The notes: a model not told the origin generated them from the letters alone. A DNA stretch of 64,000 nt from an uncultured Kordiimonas sp. (GCA_947503625.1 CANNEK010000006.1:1-64000); one strand, 5' to 3'. Shown: positions 17,550 to 26,369, numbered from the stretch's first letter. Translations and numbers: made by a program.

Positions 17550-19232
17550 TCAGTTCAATGAGCATCCAACATCTATGTTCAGTGATCTAAGCTCATCAAG
17601 GCCAGCTTGCAACTGAGTAGGTGTGCCATGCGTGGGCACAAATGTCAGCGCATTCTTTGATCTGCAATTTTCGTCAATAATGCCAAATTTCCGCATAGCA
17701 CGAAACAGGGCCTGGGGGCCGTCGAAGGACATGGTAAAGCCATATCCCGCATTATAGAGGTCGGCGACGTAAAGGAACGTTTGCTTATCGGTTTCAATCG
17801 TCGTTATCAACATGTCCAGCGCGTGAGAATTATCGCTGACATGATAAGCGGTCACGGTTGTGTTGATGTCCGAAACAACCCATTGAGCTTTCGGAGAAAG
17901 CTCGTGGATAGTCGGTGATATATCGGTGCCTTGAAGCGTATCAGGTTTTAGTGTGGACCTAGCAGAAAGTACACGCTTCCACCAATTACCAGAGCCATTT
18001 CCGACCACCAATTCAGCGCCTTTGGCGGCAATTGACCTTACACCCGCCGAGTGATCAACATGATGATGGCTTTGAACCAAATAAGAAATCGGTTTATTGG
18101 GGAACAACTCTTCAACTCGTTCAATAAGCTGATCAGCGGCCCGCGGCGAGCTATGTCCTTCCAATAGAACAATGCCTTCGTCGACTTGAACAGCAAGCCC
18201 GGACAGAAAGCTCGAGGTCACGTCCTGGACTTGGTAAAGGCCTGGGGCCAGCTCGGTGACTTTGTAATCAGCGCTCTCGGCATAATACAGGCCTGCGATC
18301 TCAAAAAATTCCTCATGAATGTGGAGCGTACTCCGGCCAAAGTTTACTGCCTCGCCATTAATGGGTTTTTCACTGACCGCATCATCCAGAGCAAAAAGTT
18401 CGCTGGCAAGCTCAGGATTTAAGGTCGCATTTTTCTGATACTCTCTCCTCAGCAGCTTTCCGCCGATTGATATTTCGATTTCTCCTGGAAAGCTAAATCC
18501 TTGTTTACTTCGCCATTCCTTATATTTTACCGCCACTTTTACGTCTCTAAGCAGAAGGCTGTTTCCCCATGTCTCCAAGCCTTCGATTTCATTGGTTTGC
18601 GGATTTATGGTGAGGCTAATTGGTGAGATCGGATCACTTATGGTCAAAGTTGTGCCTTCTCCTGCGTCAGACATACTCTCCGATTGCCCAACAATGGTTC
18701 GGTCGCCAAGTAGAACTTCTCGCAGAAGAAACTGTGGATTCACCAGATAGTTCATCCGCTCAATGGCCGCGACTAACGCGCTGGGTAGCGGACCACCAGG
18801 AAGGCCGAGCGGGTTAGCCCCGCCTGTAACTTGTCCTCGCTCGTTCACGGTCGTGAGTTCATAGGTTTGCTCCGGAAAACCATGACCCGGTTCATAGGTA
18901 AATTGTCGTTGCACTTTTGAGTGAAACGCTTTCGCTGAGACATTGAAGAAGTTCTCGCGTTGATAGTAGCCGGTCTGTTTCACGTGCTCTGGTAGCAATC
19001 CCATGTGCGAGGCATAGGTTTGGCCCTGGCTCGACACCTGAAGTTGCTCCAGCTGCCTGAGACGCTCCTCACCACCTAGTGCTTCAACAACTTGGTTGAG
19101 CAATTGCGCGTCAACGCTATCTGCTTCGACCGCGCTTGCCTTGATTGCAAAGAAAAAACCAAGTGCCCCCAACAGAACGGATGCAATCATATGTTTGAAG
19201 ATAGCTCTGTTTCCGAATGCTACTAAAGTCAT
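17550..19232 (-). CDS. Exported MBL-fold metallo-hydrolase
   Basis: I start at ATG 19232, with GAGAGG nine bases upstream. It avoids overlap with the SnoaL-like gene and gives a signal peptide (IASVLLGALGFFFAIKASAVEA). A longer frame runs to 19301. The first 300 residues form a beta-rich domain without a motif I recognise. The C-terminal metallo-beta-lactamase domain carries the metal-binding HHHVDH in QSHHHVDHSAGV, then a later Asp (YVADLYNAG) and His (FVPTHGTPTQ). The fold hydrolyses esters, lactones, amides or thioesters, and the substrate is unknown. Export suggests a periplasmic or secreted enzyme. It is probably cotranscribed with the SnoaL-like gene 37 bases upstream. Confidence 0.82.
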   Translation of the reverse strand: MTLVAFGNRAIFKHMIASVLLGALGFFFAIKASAVEADSVDAQLLNQVVEALGGEERLRQLEQLQVSSQGQTYASHMGLLPEHVKQTGYYQRENFFNVSAKAFHSKVQRQFTYEPGHGFPEQTYELTTVNERGQVTGGANPLGLPGGPLPSALVAAIERMNYLVNPQFLLREVLLGDRTIVGQSESMSDAGEGTTLTISDPISPISLTINPQTNEIEGLETWGNSLLLRDVKVAVKYKEWRSKQGFSFPGEIEISIGGKLLRREYQKNATLNPELASELFALDDAVSEKPINGEAVNFGRSTLHIHEEFFEIAGLYYAESADYKVTELAPGLYQVQDVTSSFLSGLAVQVDEGIVLLEGHSSPRAADQLIERVEELFPNKPISYLVQSHHHVDHSAGVRSIAAKGAELVVGNGSGNWWKRVLSARSTLKPDTLQGTDISPTIHELSPKAQWVVSDINTTVTAYHVSDNSHALDMLITTIETDKQTFLYVADLYNAGYGFTMSFDGPQALFRAMRKFGIIDENCRSKNALTFVPTHGTPTQLQAGLDELRSLNIDVGCSLN

Positions 19233-19269
19233 GCCAGCATGCCTCTCTGCTACAGTATCCATGTTCCGG

Positions 19270-19746
19270 TTAAAATACGCCGTTTTGATTTTTGACAGCA
19301 CCGCCGGACAGCCAGAAAAAGAAGCGTGTCAAAAAATCCAAGGGCTGAATGGCATCCCAGTGCTCGACGATTTGACCGCTCTCAATCTTCCAGATGTCGA
19401 TAACGTTGAGCCCTTTTCGGTCGTCGTTTCGGTGTTTGAGGCTTAGAGTGACGTGAGAATGAAAAGTGACATAGTCACCGTCCACATAGACGTGCTTGGC
19501 GATCAGAGTGAAATCAGGAAACCGCTTGGCAAGCGCTCTGTTGGTCTCCACAATGCCGGAAATGCCTGACGGAATTGAGCGATTATGCTGAATGTAAGGG
19601 CTATCCGCATACGTCTGCAAAACCTCGTCAAACCGCTTGGATTTGATTCCTTCAACGAAATCCACAACTCGTTTTAAGTTGTCTCGTTCGCTGGGTGTCC
19701 AGTAGGGTTTTTCAAACTGCCCGTACTCGTCCGGCAATCCTTCCAT
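19270..19746 (-). CDS. SnoaL-like NTF2-fold protein
   Basis: AAGGAA lies upstream of ATG 19746. The 158-residue protein has the predicted SnoaL-like polyketide cyclase pattern: RVVDFVEGIKSKRFDEVLQTYADSPYIQHNRSIPSG, then RFPDFTLIAKHVYVDGDYVTFHSHVTL and IVEHWDAIQPL. The His residues in YIQHN and FHSH and the Asp in HWDAIQ are those seen in the aldol-condensation-like SnoaL group (COG4922 type). It could act as an aldolase, dehydratase or isomerase. It is the first gene of a two-gene unit with the MBL hydrolase, and a possible HxlR operator lies about 190 bases upstream (19939-19953). Confidence 0.8.
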   Translation of the reverse strand: MEGLPDEYGQFEKPYWTPSERDNLKRVVDFVEGIKSKRFDEVLQTYADSPYIQHNRSIPSGISGIVETNRALAKRFPDFTLIAKHVYVDGDYVTFHSHVTLSLKHRNDDRKGLNVIDIWKIESGQIVEHWDAIQPLDFLTRFFFWLSGGAVKNQNGVF

Positions 19747-19938
19747 GCTCGATTCCTTCTTACAGTGTTCTCCTGAGATCTGGAGCTTCCGTCATTCTCT
19801 TAAGCGATGACGCAGCCACAAATATTAACTCACTGGCTACGCATACTCACTTCAGAAACTTGACAATGCGGCTACAGTCGGGTCGACCCACCATGACACT
19901 GAACGAAAGCTACTCTCATGTTCACTAAATCATTTTAA

Positions 19939-19953
19939 GTTTTTTAAAGCAAC
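19939..19953. promoter_or_regulatory. Imperfect palindrome, possible HxlR operator
   Basis: GTTTTTTAAAGCAAC matches the perfect palindrome at 20665-20679 in 13 of 15 positions, and both continue with TAA after one base. It lies upstream of the SnoaL-like/MBL unit. It could be a second binding site of the HxlR regulator. Confidence 0.45.
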
Positions 19954-20044
19954 TAAAAATCAGGATACGGATTTGACCACTGCCCTGCCACGGGCGACAT
20001 TAGCTAAATTTCCAGTGCAAACCTGAAGGCTTCGCGTTGGCAGG

Positions 20045-20518
20045 CTATTCATCTTGGTTATAGGGTCTGCCGCCTCTGGGTCCAGGCCGGTATTCAACAT
20101 CGTCAGAGCTCAGCGTCCTTCCGTCCCTGGCAATAACTTCTACGGACTGGATGGGGGCGCCGCCTTTGCCGTCCACAACCTTGATTGGCTCCCCCTCATT
20201 GCCAAAGACCCATTTGTCACTCCACTGCATGATTGAGACGGCAATGGGGAAGAGGGCTTTGCCCTTTTCCGTAAGTTCGTACCTGTAGCGCCCTGATTTC
20301 GGCCGGGTGCTCACCTTTGCCATTACACCGTTTTCAACAAGGCGATTGAGTCTTTCCGTCAAGACATTCTTGGATAGTCCGATACGTCTCTCAAATTCGG
20401 AGAAAGTCGTGACGCCAACGAGCGCATCTCTGAGAATCAACAATCCCCATTTGTCCCCCAATATCTCTGCGAATTGGGCGATGGAGCAATTCATTTCTTT
20501 AAGTGAAGTCCGAGTCAT
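20045..20518 (-). CDS. HxlR-family transcriptional regulator
   Basis: The 157-residue protein has the HxlR winged helix: an N-terminal Cys (EMNCSIAQFAEILGDKW), LLILRDALVGVTTFSEFERRIGLSKNVLTERL, and the wing SGRYRYELTEKG. A C-terminal extension of about 50 residues (GGAPIQSVEV ... GPRGGRPYNQDE) goes beyond the DNA-binding core. The single Cys near the N-terminus is the residue that senses thiol or aldehyde stress in some relatives, but many members use it differently. The gene is divergent from the hydrolase operon at 20736. A perfect palindrome at 20665-20679 lies between them, making this the likely regulator of the operon and of itself. Confidence 0.88.
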   Translation of the reverse strand: MTRTSLKEMNCSIAQFAEILGDKWGLLILRDALVGVTTFSEFERRIGLSKNVLTERLNRLVENGVMAKVSTRPKSGRYRYELTEKGKALFPIAVSIMQWSDKWVFGNEGEPIKVVDGKGGAPIQSVEVIARDGRTLSSDDVEYRPGPRGGRPYNQDE

Positions 20519-20664
20519 GTACCAACACTTATGGATAAAGTGCCCCTAGATCAATAGCGCAGATGAGCGCAGAATAACGCTTCTCCATTAAAGTAATGCG
20601 CCAAACTCTATTGATCACGCTGACAGTGTCGACACAAACAATATCACTACGTGTATATAATTTG

Positions 20665-20679
20665 GTTGCTTTAAGCAAC
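20665..20679. promoter_or_regulatory. Perfect 15-bp palindrome, probable HxlR operator
   Basis: GTTGCTTTAAGCAAC is a perfect inverted repeat (7+1+7) in the 217-base region between the HxlR gene and the divergent hydrolase operon. It stands about 55 bases before the operon's first ATG. A near copy occurs at 19939. Autoregulation through a site in the divergent region is common for HxlR proteins. Confidence 0.6.
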
Positions 20680-20735
20680 TAATTTTGTTTTACTCCTTAA
20701 CCATTGAACCGAATGGTCAATGAGAGGGGGGGGAT

Positions 20736-21626
20736 ATGACAGCAGAGTCCATGAGTTATGCGAATTCCAAAACCCAAATCATCAAAGTTGATGATTTGGA
20801 GTACGCATACAGAATCACGGGCCGCCACTCTACTCGGCCGATAGTGCTCTTCAATCATCTTGCAGGAACGATTGATGACTGGGACCCAAGGATTGTGGAT
20901 GGGCTTGCTGCCGAAAACAAAGTTATCACTTTTGACAATCAAGGGGTCGGAGGCTCCAGCGGCATCACACCAACTTCCGTGGGCGAAATGGCCGAAGACG
21001 GGATAAAGTTTGTTCACGCCCTGGGACTAGAGAAAGTTGATCTACTGGGGTTCTCTTTAGGAGGTGCCGTGGTGCAATATGTTGTGCAAAATGCGCCGGA
21101 CCTTGTTAGGCGATTGATTCTTGCAGGTACAGGTCCGGCCGGGGGCATTGGCATCGATCAGATCCCGAAGCTTGCCTATCAAATGCAGCTCCGGAGCTTA
21201 CTCACATTTACCGATATCCGGGCCTACTTATTTTTCACCCGAACTGAGAATGGAAAATCAGAGGCCCGTAAATTTCTTGGGCGCCTTAAGGAGCGCAAGA
21301 GCGACCTGGTAGATAAAGTATCAATTTCCGCCTTCAGAAACCAGCTAAAAGCCATAAGTGCTTTTGCCACGGAAGAACCTTCATCTCTCTCTGAAATCCG
21401 ACATCCTACCTTCGTGGCCAACGGCGAGAGCGATATTATGGTGCCGAGCGTTAATTCGGCCCATCTGGCTATTGAACTCCCGAACGCAGAACTCGCTCTG
21501 TACCGAGATGCGGGGCACGGCGGTGTTTTTCAGTATCACAAAGACTTCGTTTCCAGGTCTCTCAAGTTCTTGTCGAAGGATGAAGCCCCGTCCGCATTGC
21601 CAGAAATAGAAAGGAGGATGACGTAG
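20736..21626 (+). CDS. Alpha/beta-hydrolase fold protein
   Basis: A G-rich ribosome site (GAGAGGGGGG) precedes the ATG. The 296-residue protein has a haloperoxidase/C-C hydrolase-like sequence: the oxyanion segment FNHLAGTIDDWDP, the nucleophile elbow LGFSLGGAVVQ (Ser), an acid in VANGESDIMVP (Asp) and the general-base His in DAGHGGVFQY. The pattern fits hydrolysis of an ester, enol-lactone or carbon-carbon bond. It is the first of five tightly packed plus-strand genes (gaps of 1 to 20 bases) and faces the HxlR regulator. The acid it acts on is not known. Confidence 0.85.
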   Translation: MTAESMSYANSKTQIIKVDDLEYAYRITGRHSTRPIVLFNHLAGTIDDWDPRIVDGLAAENKVITFDNQGVGGSSGITPTSVGEMAEDGIKFVHALGLEKVDLLGFSLGGAVVQYVVQNAPDLVRRLILAGTGPAGGIGIDQIPKLAYQMQLRSLLTFTDIRAYLFFTRTENGKSEARKFLGRLKERKSDLVDKVSISAFRNQLKAISAFATEEPSSLSEIRHPTFVANGESDIMVPSVNSAHLAIELPNAELALYRDAGHGGVFQYHKDFVSRSLKFLSKDEAPSALPEIERRMT

Positions 21627-21627
21627 A

Positions 21628-22413
21628 ATGCTTAAATATACTCATGAGGCAGGTGTCGCTACTCTCATTCTTGCGAACCCGCCGCAAAATCGCCTCAGCG
21701 GTGATGTAATTCAAGGATTAGCTGCCGCAGTTCAAGCAATTTCAACACGTAACGACACACGTGCCTTATTATTGCTCGCCGAGGGACCTGATTTTAGTTT
21801 TGGAGGTGATTTAAACGCCTGGATCGACTTGTCTGAGACGGAATTCAGGGAAACCATCGCACAAGGTCTGGCCCTGACCTCAGTATTTGAAAACTTTCCA
21901 TTTCCTATAGTCGCCGGGGTGCAGGGTTATTGTGGTGGTGGCGGCTTTGAGATTGCTCTTCGGAGTGACATTATCATTGCAGCAGAAAATGCGCGGTTCT
22001 GTCATTCAGAAGCCAGCATCAGTGCTTTTACATTCCTTGGTGGTATTCAAAGAGTTGCTGATCGCGTAGGCCGCACCCGAGCCATGCAGTGGGCCTTGAC
22101 TGCTGAGGAAATAAACGCGCAAACCGCGCTCGGCTCCGGCCTCATCAATGAAATTTCCCCGGTTCGGGACCTTGAGGCGGTCACAAGGGGCTGGGTGAGC
22201 AGGTTTAAAGACAGTGCAACTCTCTCTCATGCCGCTCACAAGAAACTTTTACGTGCCTGGTCTGACGGGGGGGTGGCATCGGCAGACGCTCTAATGGCGG
22301 ATATGGCCGGGAAGATACTTCATTCACAGGATGCGCAAGAGTGCCTTAACAAGGCAGCGGCAGCAGTAAGCGCCGGACTTGCGCGGCCACAATTTACATT
22401 CAAAGGCAAGTAA
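21628..22413 (+). CDS. Enoyl-CoA hydratase/isomerase family protein
   Basis: It begins one base after the stop of the hydrolase gene. The 261-residue product has the oxyanion segments FSFGGDLNAW and GYCGGGGFEIALRSDIII. Both catalytic Glu positions of true hydratases are filled (GFEIAL and FCHSEASIS). The protein is therefore likely a working hydratase or related crotonase. It shares a transcript with three alpha/beta hydrolases and an NTF2-like protein, an unusual set that does not match a textbook pathway. No acyl-CoA ligase lies in this unit, so the CoA ester must come from elsewhere. Confidence 0.85.
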   Translation: MLKYTHEAGVATLILANPPQNRLSGDVIQGLAAAVQAISTRNDTRALLLLAEGPDFSFGGDLNAWIDLSETEFRETIAQGLALTSVFENFPFPIVAGVQGYCGGGGFEIALRSDIIIAAENARFCHSEASISAFTFLGGIQRVADRVGRTRAMQWALTAEEINAQTALGSGLINEISPVRDLEAVTRGWVSRFKDSATLSHAAHKKLLRAWSDGGVASADALMADMAGKILHSQDAQECLNKAAAAVSAGLARPQFTFKGK

Positions 22414-22433
22414 CAAGGTGCGAGGAGGCTCTC

Positions 22434-22916
22434 ATGGGATTCGACAGATCGGTTATTGAAAAAGAAGTGCAGCATTGGTTTTTTGATATCTACTTTAATC
22501 ACTGGGTAGATATAGGAGCTGGAAGGCGCCCGAATGAAGGCCCTGAATTTGTCCTGCAGTATTGGGGAACGCCAATGTTTGCGACAGCCGACGAGCCCGC
22601 GATGGCGGCTTGGCTTATGGAGGGCAAGCAAATTGTCGATTTCCTTGTCATGCAGCACGAAGTGCTTATGGCGGGTGGCTATGATCATACAGAAGTACCA
22701 GACCAGAAAATATTCGTTTACAACCAAGATGGTGCCTCAATTGAGGTGATCTGGTCTCGTCAGGCAGCTGACAACACTGAAATTCAGCGATTTGTAGTCC
22801 ACTTTGAAGTGGCCCGCATGGAAGGCATCTGGAAGGTCGTGGGCGTTCAGGCTCGTACAACTGACCGTGACATCGACAACGGTTCGATTGATGCGGCATG
22901 GGCTCAGGGTGATTAG
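22434..22916 (+). CDS. Uncharacterised NTF2-like protein
   Basis: GAGGAGG precedes the ATG. The 160-residue product begins with helices (VIEKEVQHWFFDIYFNHWVDIGAG) and ends in strands (ASIEVIWSRQAADN, FVVHFEVARMEGIWKVVGV) in the order of the NTF2/SnoaL fold. I cannot place it in a named subfamily. It lies in the middle of the operon between a crotonase and a hydrolase. It may be an isomerase or dehydratase of the same pathway, or a non-catalytic binding protein. Confidence that it is a gene is high; confidence in fold is moderate. Confidence 0.75.
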   Translation: MGFDRSVIEKEVQHWFFDIYFNHWVDIGAGRRPNEGPEFVLQYWGTPMFATADEPAMAAWLMEGKQIVDFLVMQHEVLMAGGYDHTEVPDQKIFVYNQDGASIEVIWSRQAADNTEIQRFVVHFEVARMEGIWKVVGVQARTTDRDIDNGSIDAAWAQGD

Positions 22917-22918
22917 TT

Positions 22919-23836
22919 GTGGCGGGCACTGATGACGACCCCATCACTTATCCTGAGCTGGAAATACCTGAGAACGTCAGGCGGCGAAAAATCACCATAT
23001 GGAGCCGCGGAGTAGCGCTTGACGGTGATGTCTTCGGTCCGGTTGACCTTTCAGATGATGAAAAAATCCCAGCAGTCGTGCTCAGCCATGGTATAGGGGG
23101 CGACAAAAATACTACTGAACGCTACGCAGCCAAATTTGCCGAAGCACGCATGATGGCCCTTACTTTCACCCACGCAAGTTGGGGAGACTCGCGCGGCCAG
23201 CTCCTTGCCTTGGAGCGGCAGGAAAATGTCAAAAGTAGACAGATATTTGAAGCCAGAGTCACAGAAGTCCGTGACCTATTGGACCCGATTGACTGGGTAG
23301 ACAGTTTCCGTGCGTGCATCGACTACATCGTTGGTGAGCCACACGTGGATGTGAACCGAATAGGGGCTTGGGGAACCAGCTACGGCGGCGGGACGGCGCT
23401 ATATGTTACTGCAATCGACAATCGAGTTAAAGCGTTGTCAATTCAAGTGCCTGCGGTGTTTAACTTGCCTGCTTCGATGAGCGAATTGGCTAGTCAAAGG
23501 GCGACGCAGATTGCAAGGGGCGAATTTGATGCTGTTCCACAAAGCGAAGATCAGCTGCCAAGTCTAAACGGCACCCCTCATTTTGCAAGAATGGCGCAGT
23601 ATCATGTTGGCGACAAAGTGCACGACGTAACAGTTCCTACATTAATCCTAGATGCAGCCAACGAAGAAATGTTCAATATCGCTGAAAGCGGAGGTCGAGC
23701 CCATCAGATCCTGAAAGATAAGGGTGTTGATACGCATTACGAGGTTCTCCCTGACATTGATCATTATGGGATTTACTTCGGTGGATTCGACAGGGGCAGT
23801 GCTCTTGCACTTGAATGGTTTCAGAGACATTTGTGA
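22919..23836 (+). CDS. Alpha/beta-hydrolase (dienelactone-hydrolase/Xaa-Pro-like)
   Basis: The start is GTG 22919, two bases after the upstream stop. There is no ATG nearby, and translational coupling is likely. The 305-residue protein has VVLSHGIGGDKNTTERYA (oxyanion loop), the nucleophile elbow IGAWGTSYGGGTALY, an acid in LILDAANEEMF and the His in PDIDHYGIYFGG. The overall layout is that of short alpha/beta hydrolases such as dienelactone hydrolases or acyl-peptidase-like esterases. It has no signal peptide and is probably cytoplasmic. Confidence 0.83.
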   Translation: MAGTDDDPITYPELEIPENVRRRKITIWSRGVALDGDVFGPVDLSDDEKIPAVVLSHGIGGDKNTTERYAAKFAEARMMALTFTHASWGDSRGQLLALERQENVKSRQIFEARVTEVRDLLDPIDWVDSFRACIDYIVGEPHVDVNRIGAWGTSYGGGTALYVTAIDNRVKALSIQVPAVFNLPASMSELASQRATQIARGEFDAVPQSEDQLPSLNGTPHFARMAQYHVGDKVHDVTVPTLILDAANEEMFNIAESGGRAHQILKDKGVDTHYEVLPDIDHYGIYFGGFDRGSALALEWFQRHL

Positions 23837-24810
23837 TGGAAAAAGCAAATCTCCATCCTGAAGTGCGAGCCTCGATTACTCGAACACCAAGAATTCCATT
23901 TTCAAACCGGAAACTCTTTTGGTTAAACCGAACTCTGTATAATTTAGGTGCCAAGTCACGATTGCCAGAAAATGTTGAGACAAGATATGAACTCTTTCGT
24001 GGTGTACAGGTGTTGTCCTTGTTGCCTGAAAACAGGAAATATGATGGCGCCATTCTCTGGATGTACGGCGGCGGTCATTGGGCTGGAAGACCAGAACACC
24101 TGTATGGGATAGCGGGACGGGCAGCGCATGAATTGGGCGTGCCTGTCCTTATACCGCGCTACCGGCTTGCTCCTGAGCATCCTTTTCCTGCGGACCTTGA
24201 GGATTGCTTTCGCGTTTGGCAATGGCTTCAATCCTTTGGTACGGCTAAAGAAATTGATCGGGACAAAATAATCATCGCCGGGAACAGTGCCGGTGGTGGC
24301 CTCGCCGCAGCGCTTGTTCAGAAGGCTCTCGACGAGGGTGAAGGGAAGCCGCTCGCTCAGTGCCTGTTCTATCCGATGCTCGATGATCGTACTGCGGTCA
24401 ACACAGAACTAAACTCGGTCAATCACTTCATTTGGAACAATCAAGCAAACTATGAGGCCTGGAAAGCCTACTTAGCGCCATACGAACCAGGCGCCCGCGC
24501 GTTGCCACCTTACGCAGCTCCTGGACGGCGAACTGACCTTTCTGGTCTTCCGCCAGCTTGGATTGGGATGTGCGAGCTGGACCTGTTTTTTGCCGAGTAT
24601 GAAAGCTATGCGCAAAGACTGTCATCATATGGCGTTGCTTGCGAAACCTACGTTGCGGACCGGGTTCCCCATGCATTCGAAGTATTTAAGCCCAATGCTG
24701 ACATTGCAAAGCGCTTTGTTTCATCTTCACTGTATTTTATGGCGGCATCTTTTGCTGGAACGGCATTTGGAGAGGCCATTGAACAGGAGTATCAGGCACC
24801 TCAAAGATAG
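23836..24810 (+). CDS. Hormone-sensitive-lipase-type esterase
   Basis: The ATG at 23836 overlaps the previous stop (TGATG), so I use it rather than the earlier in-frame opening at 23815. The 324-residue protein has the HSL-family layout: LWMYGGGHWAGRPEH (the HGGG oxyanion motif with Tyr in place of His), IIAGNSAGGGLAAALV (nucleophile Ser in the GDSAGG-like elbow), GMCELDLFFAE (acid) and VPHAFEVF (His). It hydrolyses small esters or acylated substrates. It is the last gene of the HxlR-linked operon, and tRNA-fMet fragment b follows. Confidence 0.87.
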   Translation: MEKANLHPEVRASITRTPRIPFSNRKLFWLNRTLYNLGAKSRLPENVETRYELFRGVQVLSLLPENRKYDGAILWMYGGGHWAGRPEHLYGIAGRAAHELGVPVLIPRYRLAPEHPFPADLEDCFRVWQWLQSFGTAKEIDRDKIIIAGNSAGGGLAAALVQKALDEGEGKPLAQCLFYPMLDDRTAVNTELNSVNHFIWNNQANYEAWKAYLAPYEPGARALPPYAAPGRRTDLSGLPPAWIGMCELDLFFAEYESYAQRLSSYGVACETYVADRVPHAFEVFKPNADIAKRFVSSSLYFMAASFAGTAFGEAIEQEYQAPQR

Positions 24811-24920
24811 CGTCGCCTGATAAACCCGTCATATTTTCCTGGCAAAATGAGAAGCTCCCATGTGCGATCGGAGTTTTTAATGGTTTCTCTCGGAGGGTTT
24901 ACCGTATCGAGGCGTTGCCT

Positions 24921-25049
24921 CTCACGTTGACCTTCCTCACTTTGTTCGTCGGTCCGAACGGTAGATTTCAACAGACATACAACCGTATTCAAAACGCAAA
25001 AGACCCGCCACAAGGGCGGGTCTTTGCGTTTGGTTGCGGGAGTAGGATT
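24921..25049. repeat. 129-bp direct repeat, left copy (partner 48280-48408)
   Basis: The stretch from CTCACGTTGACC to the end of the tRNA T-arm piece recurs at 48280-48408 with only three differences that I can find by eye. It contains the phrase TTCGTCGGTCCGAACGG, the hairpin terminator and the acceptor/T-arm end of tRNA-fMet. A diverged version is at 63762-63890. It marks the outer side of each element junction. Confidence 0.85.
24991..25031. terminator. Hairpin terminator at junction b
   Basis: AAAACGCAAAAGACCCGCC pairs with GGCGGGTCTTTGCGTTT around a short ACAA loop, with one bulged base. On the minus strand it follows the tRNA-fMet 3' end. On the plus strand it also ends the hydrolase operon. 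Confidence 0.8.
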
Positions 25050-25266
25050 TTAGGTACGATGCCTATCGGCATTGCTTCCTTGTCCTTGGCGCTATTTCGG
25101 CATGCTAACGCCTGCCTGCGCCGGCGGTTGAACCTATGGCCTTCAGGTTATGAGCCTGATTGATAGATGCTTAAATCATTGAAATATATAGATAATAGAC
25201 TTAGATGAAAAAATTTTTGTGCAAATTTTGCGTGAGTCATGAACTCCAAGAAACTCATTTTAAAGC
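25031..25266 (-). repeat. tRNA-fMet 3'-end fragment and att-like tail, copy b
   Basis: TGGTTGCGGGAGTAGGATT (25031-25049) is the complement of the tRNA acceptor/T-arm end. The anticodon-arm part, complement TCAGGCTCATAACCTGAAGG, is at 25128-25159. A 78-base insert (25050-25127) separates them and is related to the insert in copy c. The AT-rich tail follows, with ATTTTTGTGCAAATTTTGCG and then GAAACTCATTTTAAAGCC at 25211-25266. Confidence 0.85.
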
Positions 25267-25307
25267 CTGAGGATGGCCAACTCACTTATTTGAGCCATCA
25301 AACCCTA

Positions 25308-26369
25308 TCAAAACTCGGCATTGTCAGAATTCACTCTGAGTGATGCTTTTCGAGCTATATACTCCAGTGATTTGATGTTTTTCAGAATGATAGCCGCCGA
25401 CTTTTCTGCATTGACATCGAGCTGGATATAGTGGCCACTTTCAACGATCTCTACATTTGCGCTTATGACACCGGCAATGTGCCTCTGCCTCTCAGGCACA
25501 ACAACATTGTCATAACGCGCAAGGTAAAAGCTCACCGGTACATTGTGACCCTTTAGGTACTTGTAGGCCTGCATGAGAGTATCTTGCCAGATAGGTTTAA
25601 CGCCATCCCGAGCGATCAAGCTTGGTTTTTCGATTGAATAACGCTGTCCTGCGTATCTGCTATGGTAAGCGGTCATGCGTTCTTGAGAGAGGAACATCCC
25701 TCCATATATTCCATCCATTTTATTGCCTTCGGCAATTGAAGGTTCAATGAAGTATTGAGCGATAACCGGGATGACCAGCGCCTGAAGCGGTGTATAGTCA
25801 AGCGGCACGACCGGAGCGATTAAATGAAGGGATTCAAACACCGGTCCGCACCAGGCTTCCAAAAAAACGGTCGTAGCGGCACCGTAACTGTGAGCGATGG
25901 CGTGAGCTGGAAGTCTATTCCTTTGTTGAACGCTCTGCATTACCGACCATTGATCGTGCACATAGTCCAGACTATTCGCGTCCGACACATCTTCACTGTC
26001 AAAATGCCCACGCCAGCTGGGGGCGTACAAATTGAAGTGTTCCGGAAATAGTTCGAAGTAGTATTCCCAGGCCCAAGCACCGCTCGCGGCACCATGGAAC
26101 ATGACAATATTGGATGTCGCGTCCGGGCTTTCTCGAGCATAAACGGTCAGTTCCAAGCCATCCTCATTCTCGATTTTAAACTTGGTATAGTGTGAGATTT
26201 TTTTTGGATTGACGCTTTTTTCTGCGACCAACTTTTCTGCATTCATTCGCTGCTCAGGGCCAGCAATTTCCATACCGGCCTGCAAGCCGTAAAGATCATA
26301 AGATGCTGCCGCCAACATTAAAAACAATACACCTGCAGACATAGCGAAAATCTTTGTTCTATTTCTCAT
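25308..26369 (-). CDS. Membrane-anchored or exported alpha/beta-hydrolase
   Basis: The start is ATG 26369 with GGGGAAA upstream; the frame stays open to 26444 within the neighbouring gene. It gives a signal or anchor segment (IFAMSAGVLFLMLAAASYDLYGL). The 353-residue protein has VMFHGAASGAWAWEYYFEL (oxyanion loop), HAIAHSYGAATTVF (nucleophile Ser in AHSYG), an acid candidate in YLARYDNVVVPE and the base His in ESGHYIQLDV. The active site would face the periplasm. It overlaps the cytochrome b561 gene by 11 bases, so it is translated as part of that operon. The substrate is unknown. Confidence 0.8.
   Translation of the reverse strand: MRNRTKIFAMSAGVLFLMLAAASYDLYGLQAGMEIAGPEQRMNAEKLVAEKSVNPKKISHYTKFKIENEDGLELTVYARESPDATSNIVMFHGAASGAWAWEYYFELFPEHFNLYAPSWRGHFDSEDVSDANSLDYVHDQWSVMQSVQQRNRLPAHAIAHSYGAATTVFLEAWCGPVFESLHLIAPVVPLDYTPLQALVIPVIAQYFIEPSIAEGNKMDGIYGGMFLSQERMTAYHSRYAGQRYSIEKPSLIARDGVKPIWQDTLMQAYKYLKGHNVPVSFYLARYDNVVVPERQRHIAGVISANVEIVESGHYIQLDVNAEKSAAIILKNIKSLEYIARKASLRVNSDNAEF

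Larger units (their letters stand above)
17171..25030. mobile_element. Putative integrative element 1 (hydrolase/crotonase cargo)
   Basis: The DNA between tRNA-fMet fragments a and b, about 7.9 kb. It starts with the common AT-rich tail and ends at the T-arm end of the next fragment. Cargo: an MBL-fold hydrolase, two or three NTF2-like proteins, an HxlR regulator, three alpha/beta hydrolases and a crotonase. There is no integrase. The boundaries are inferred from the repeats alone. Confidence 0.6.
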
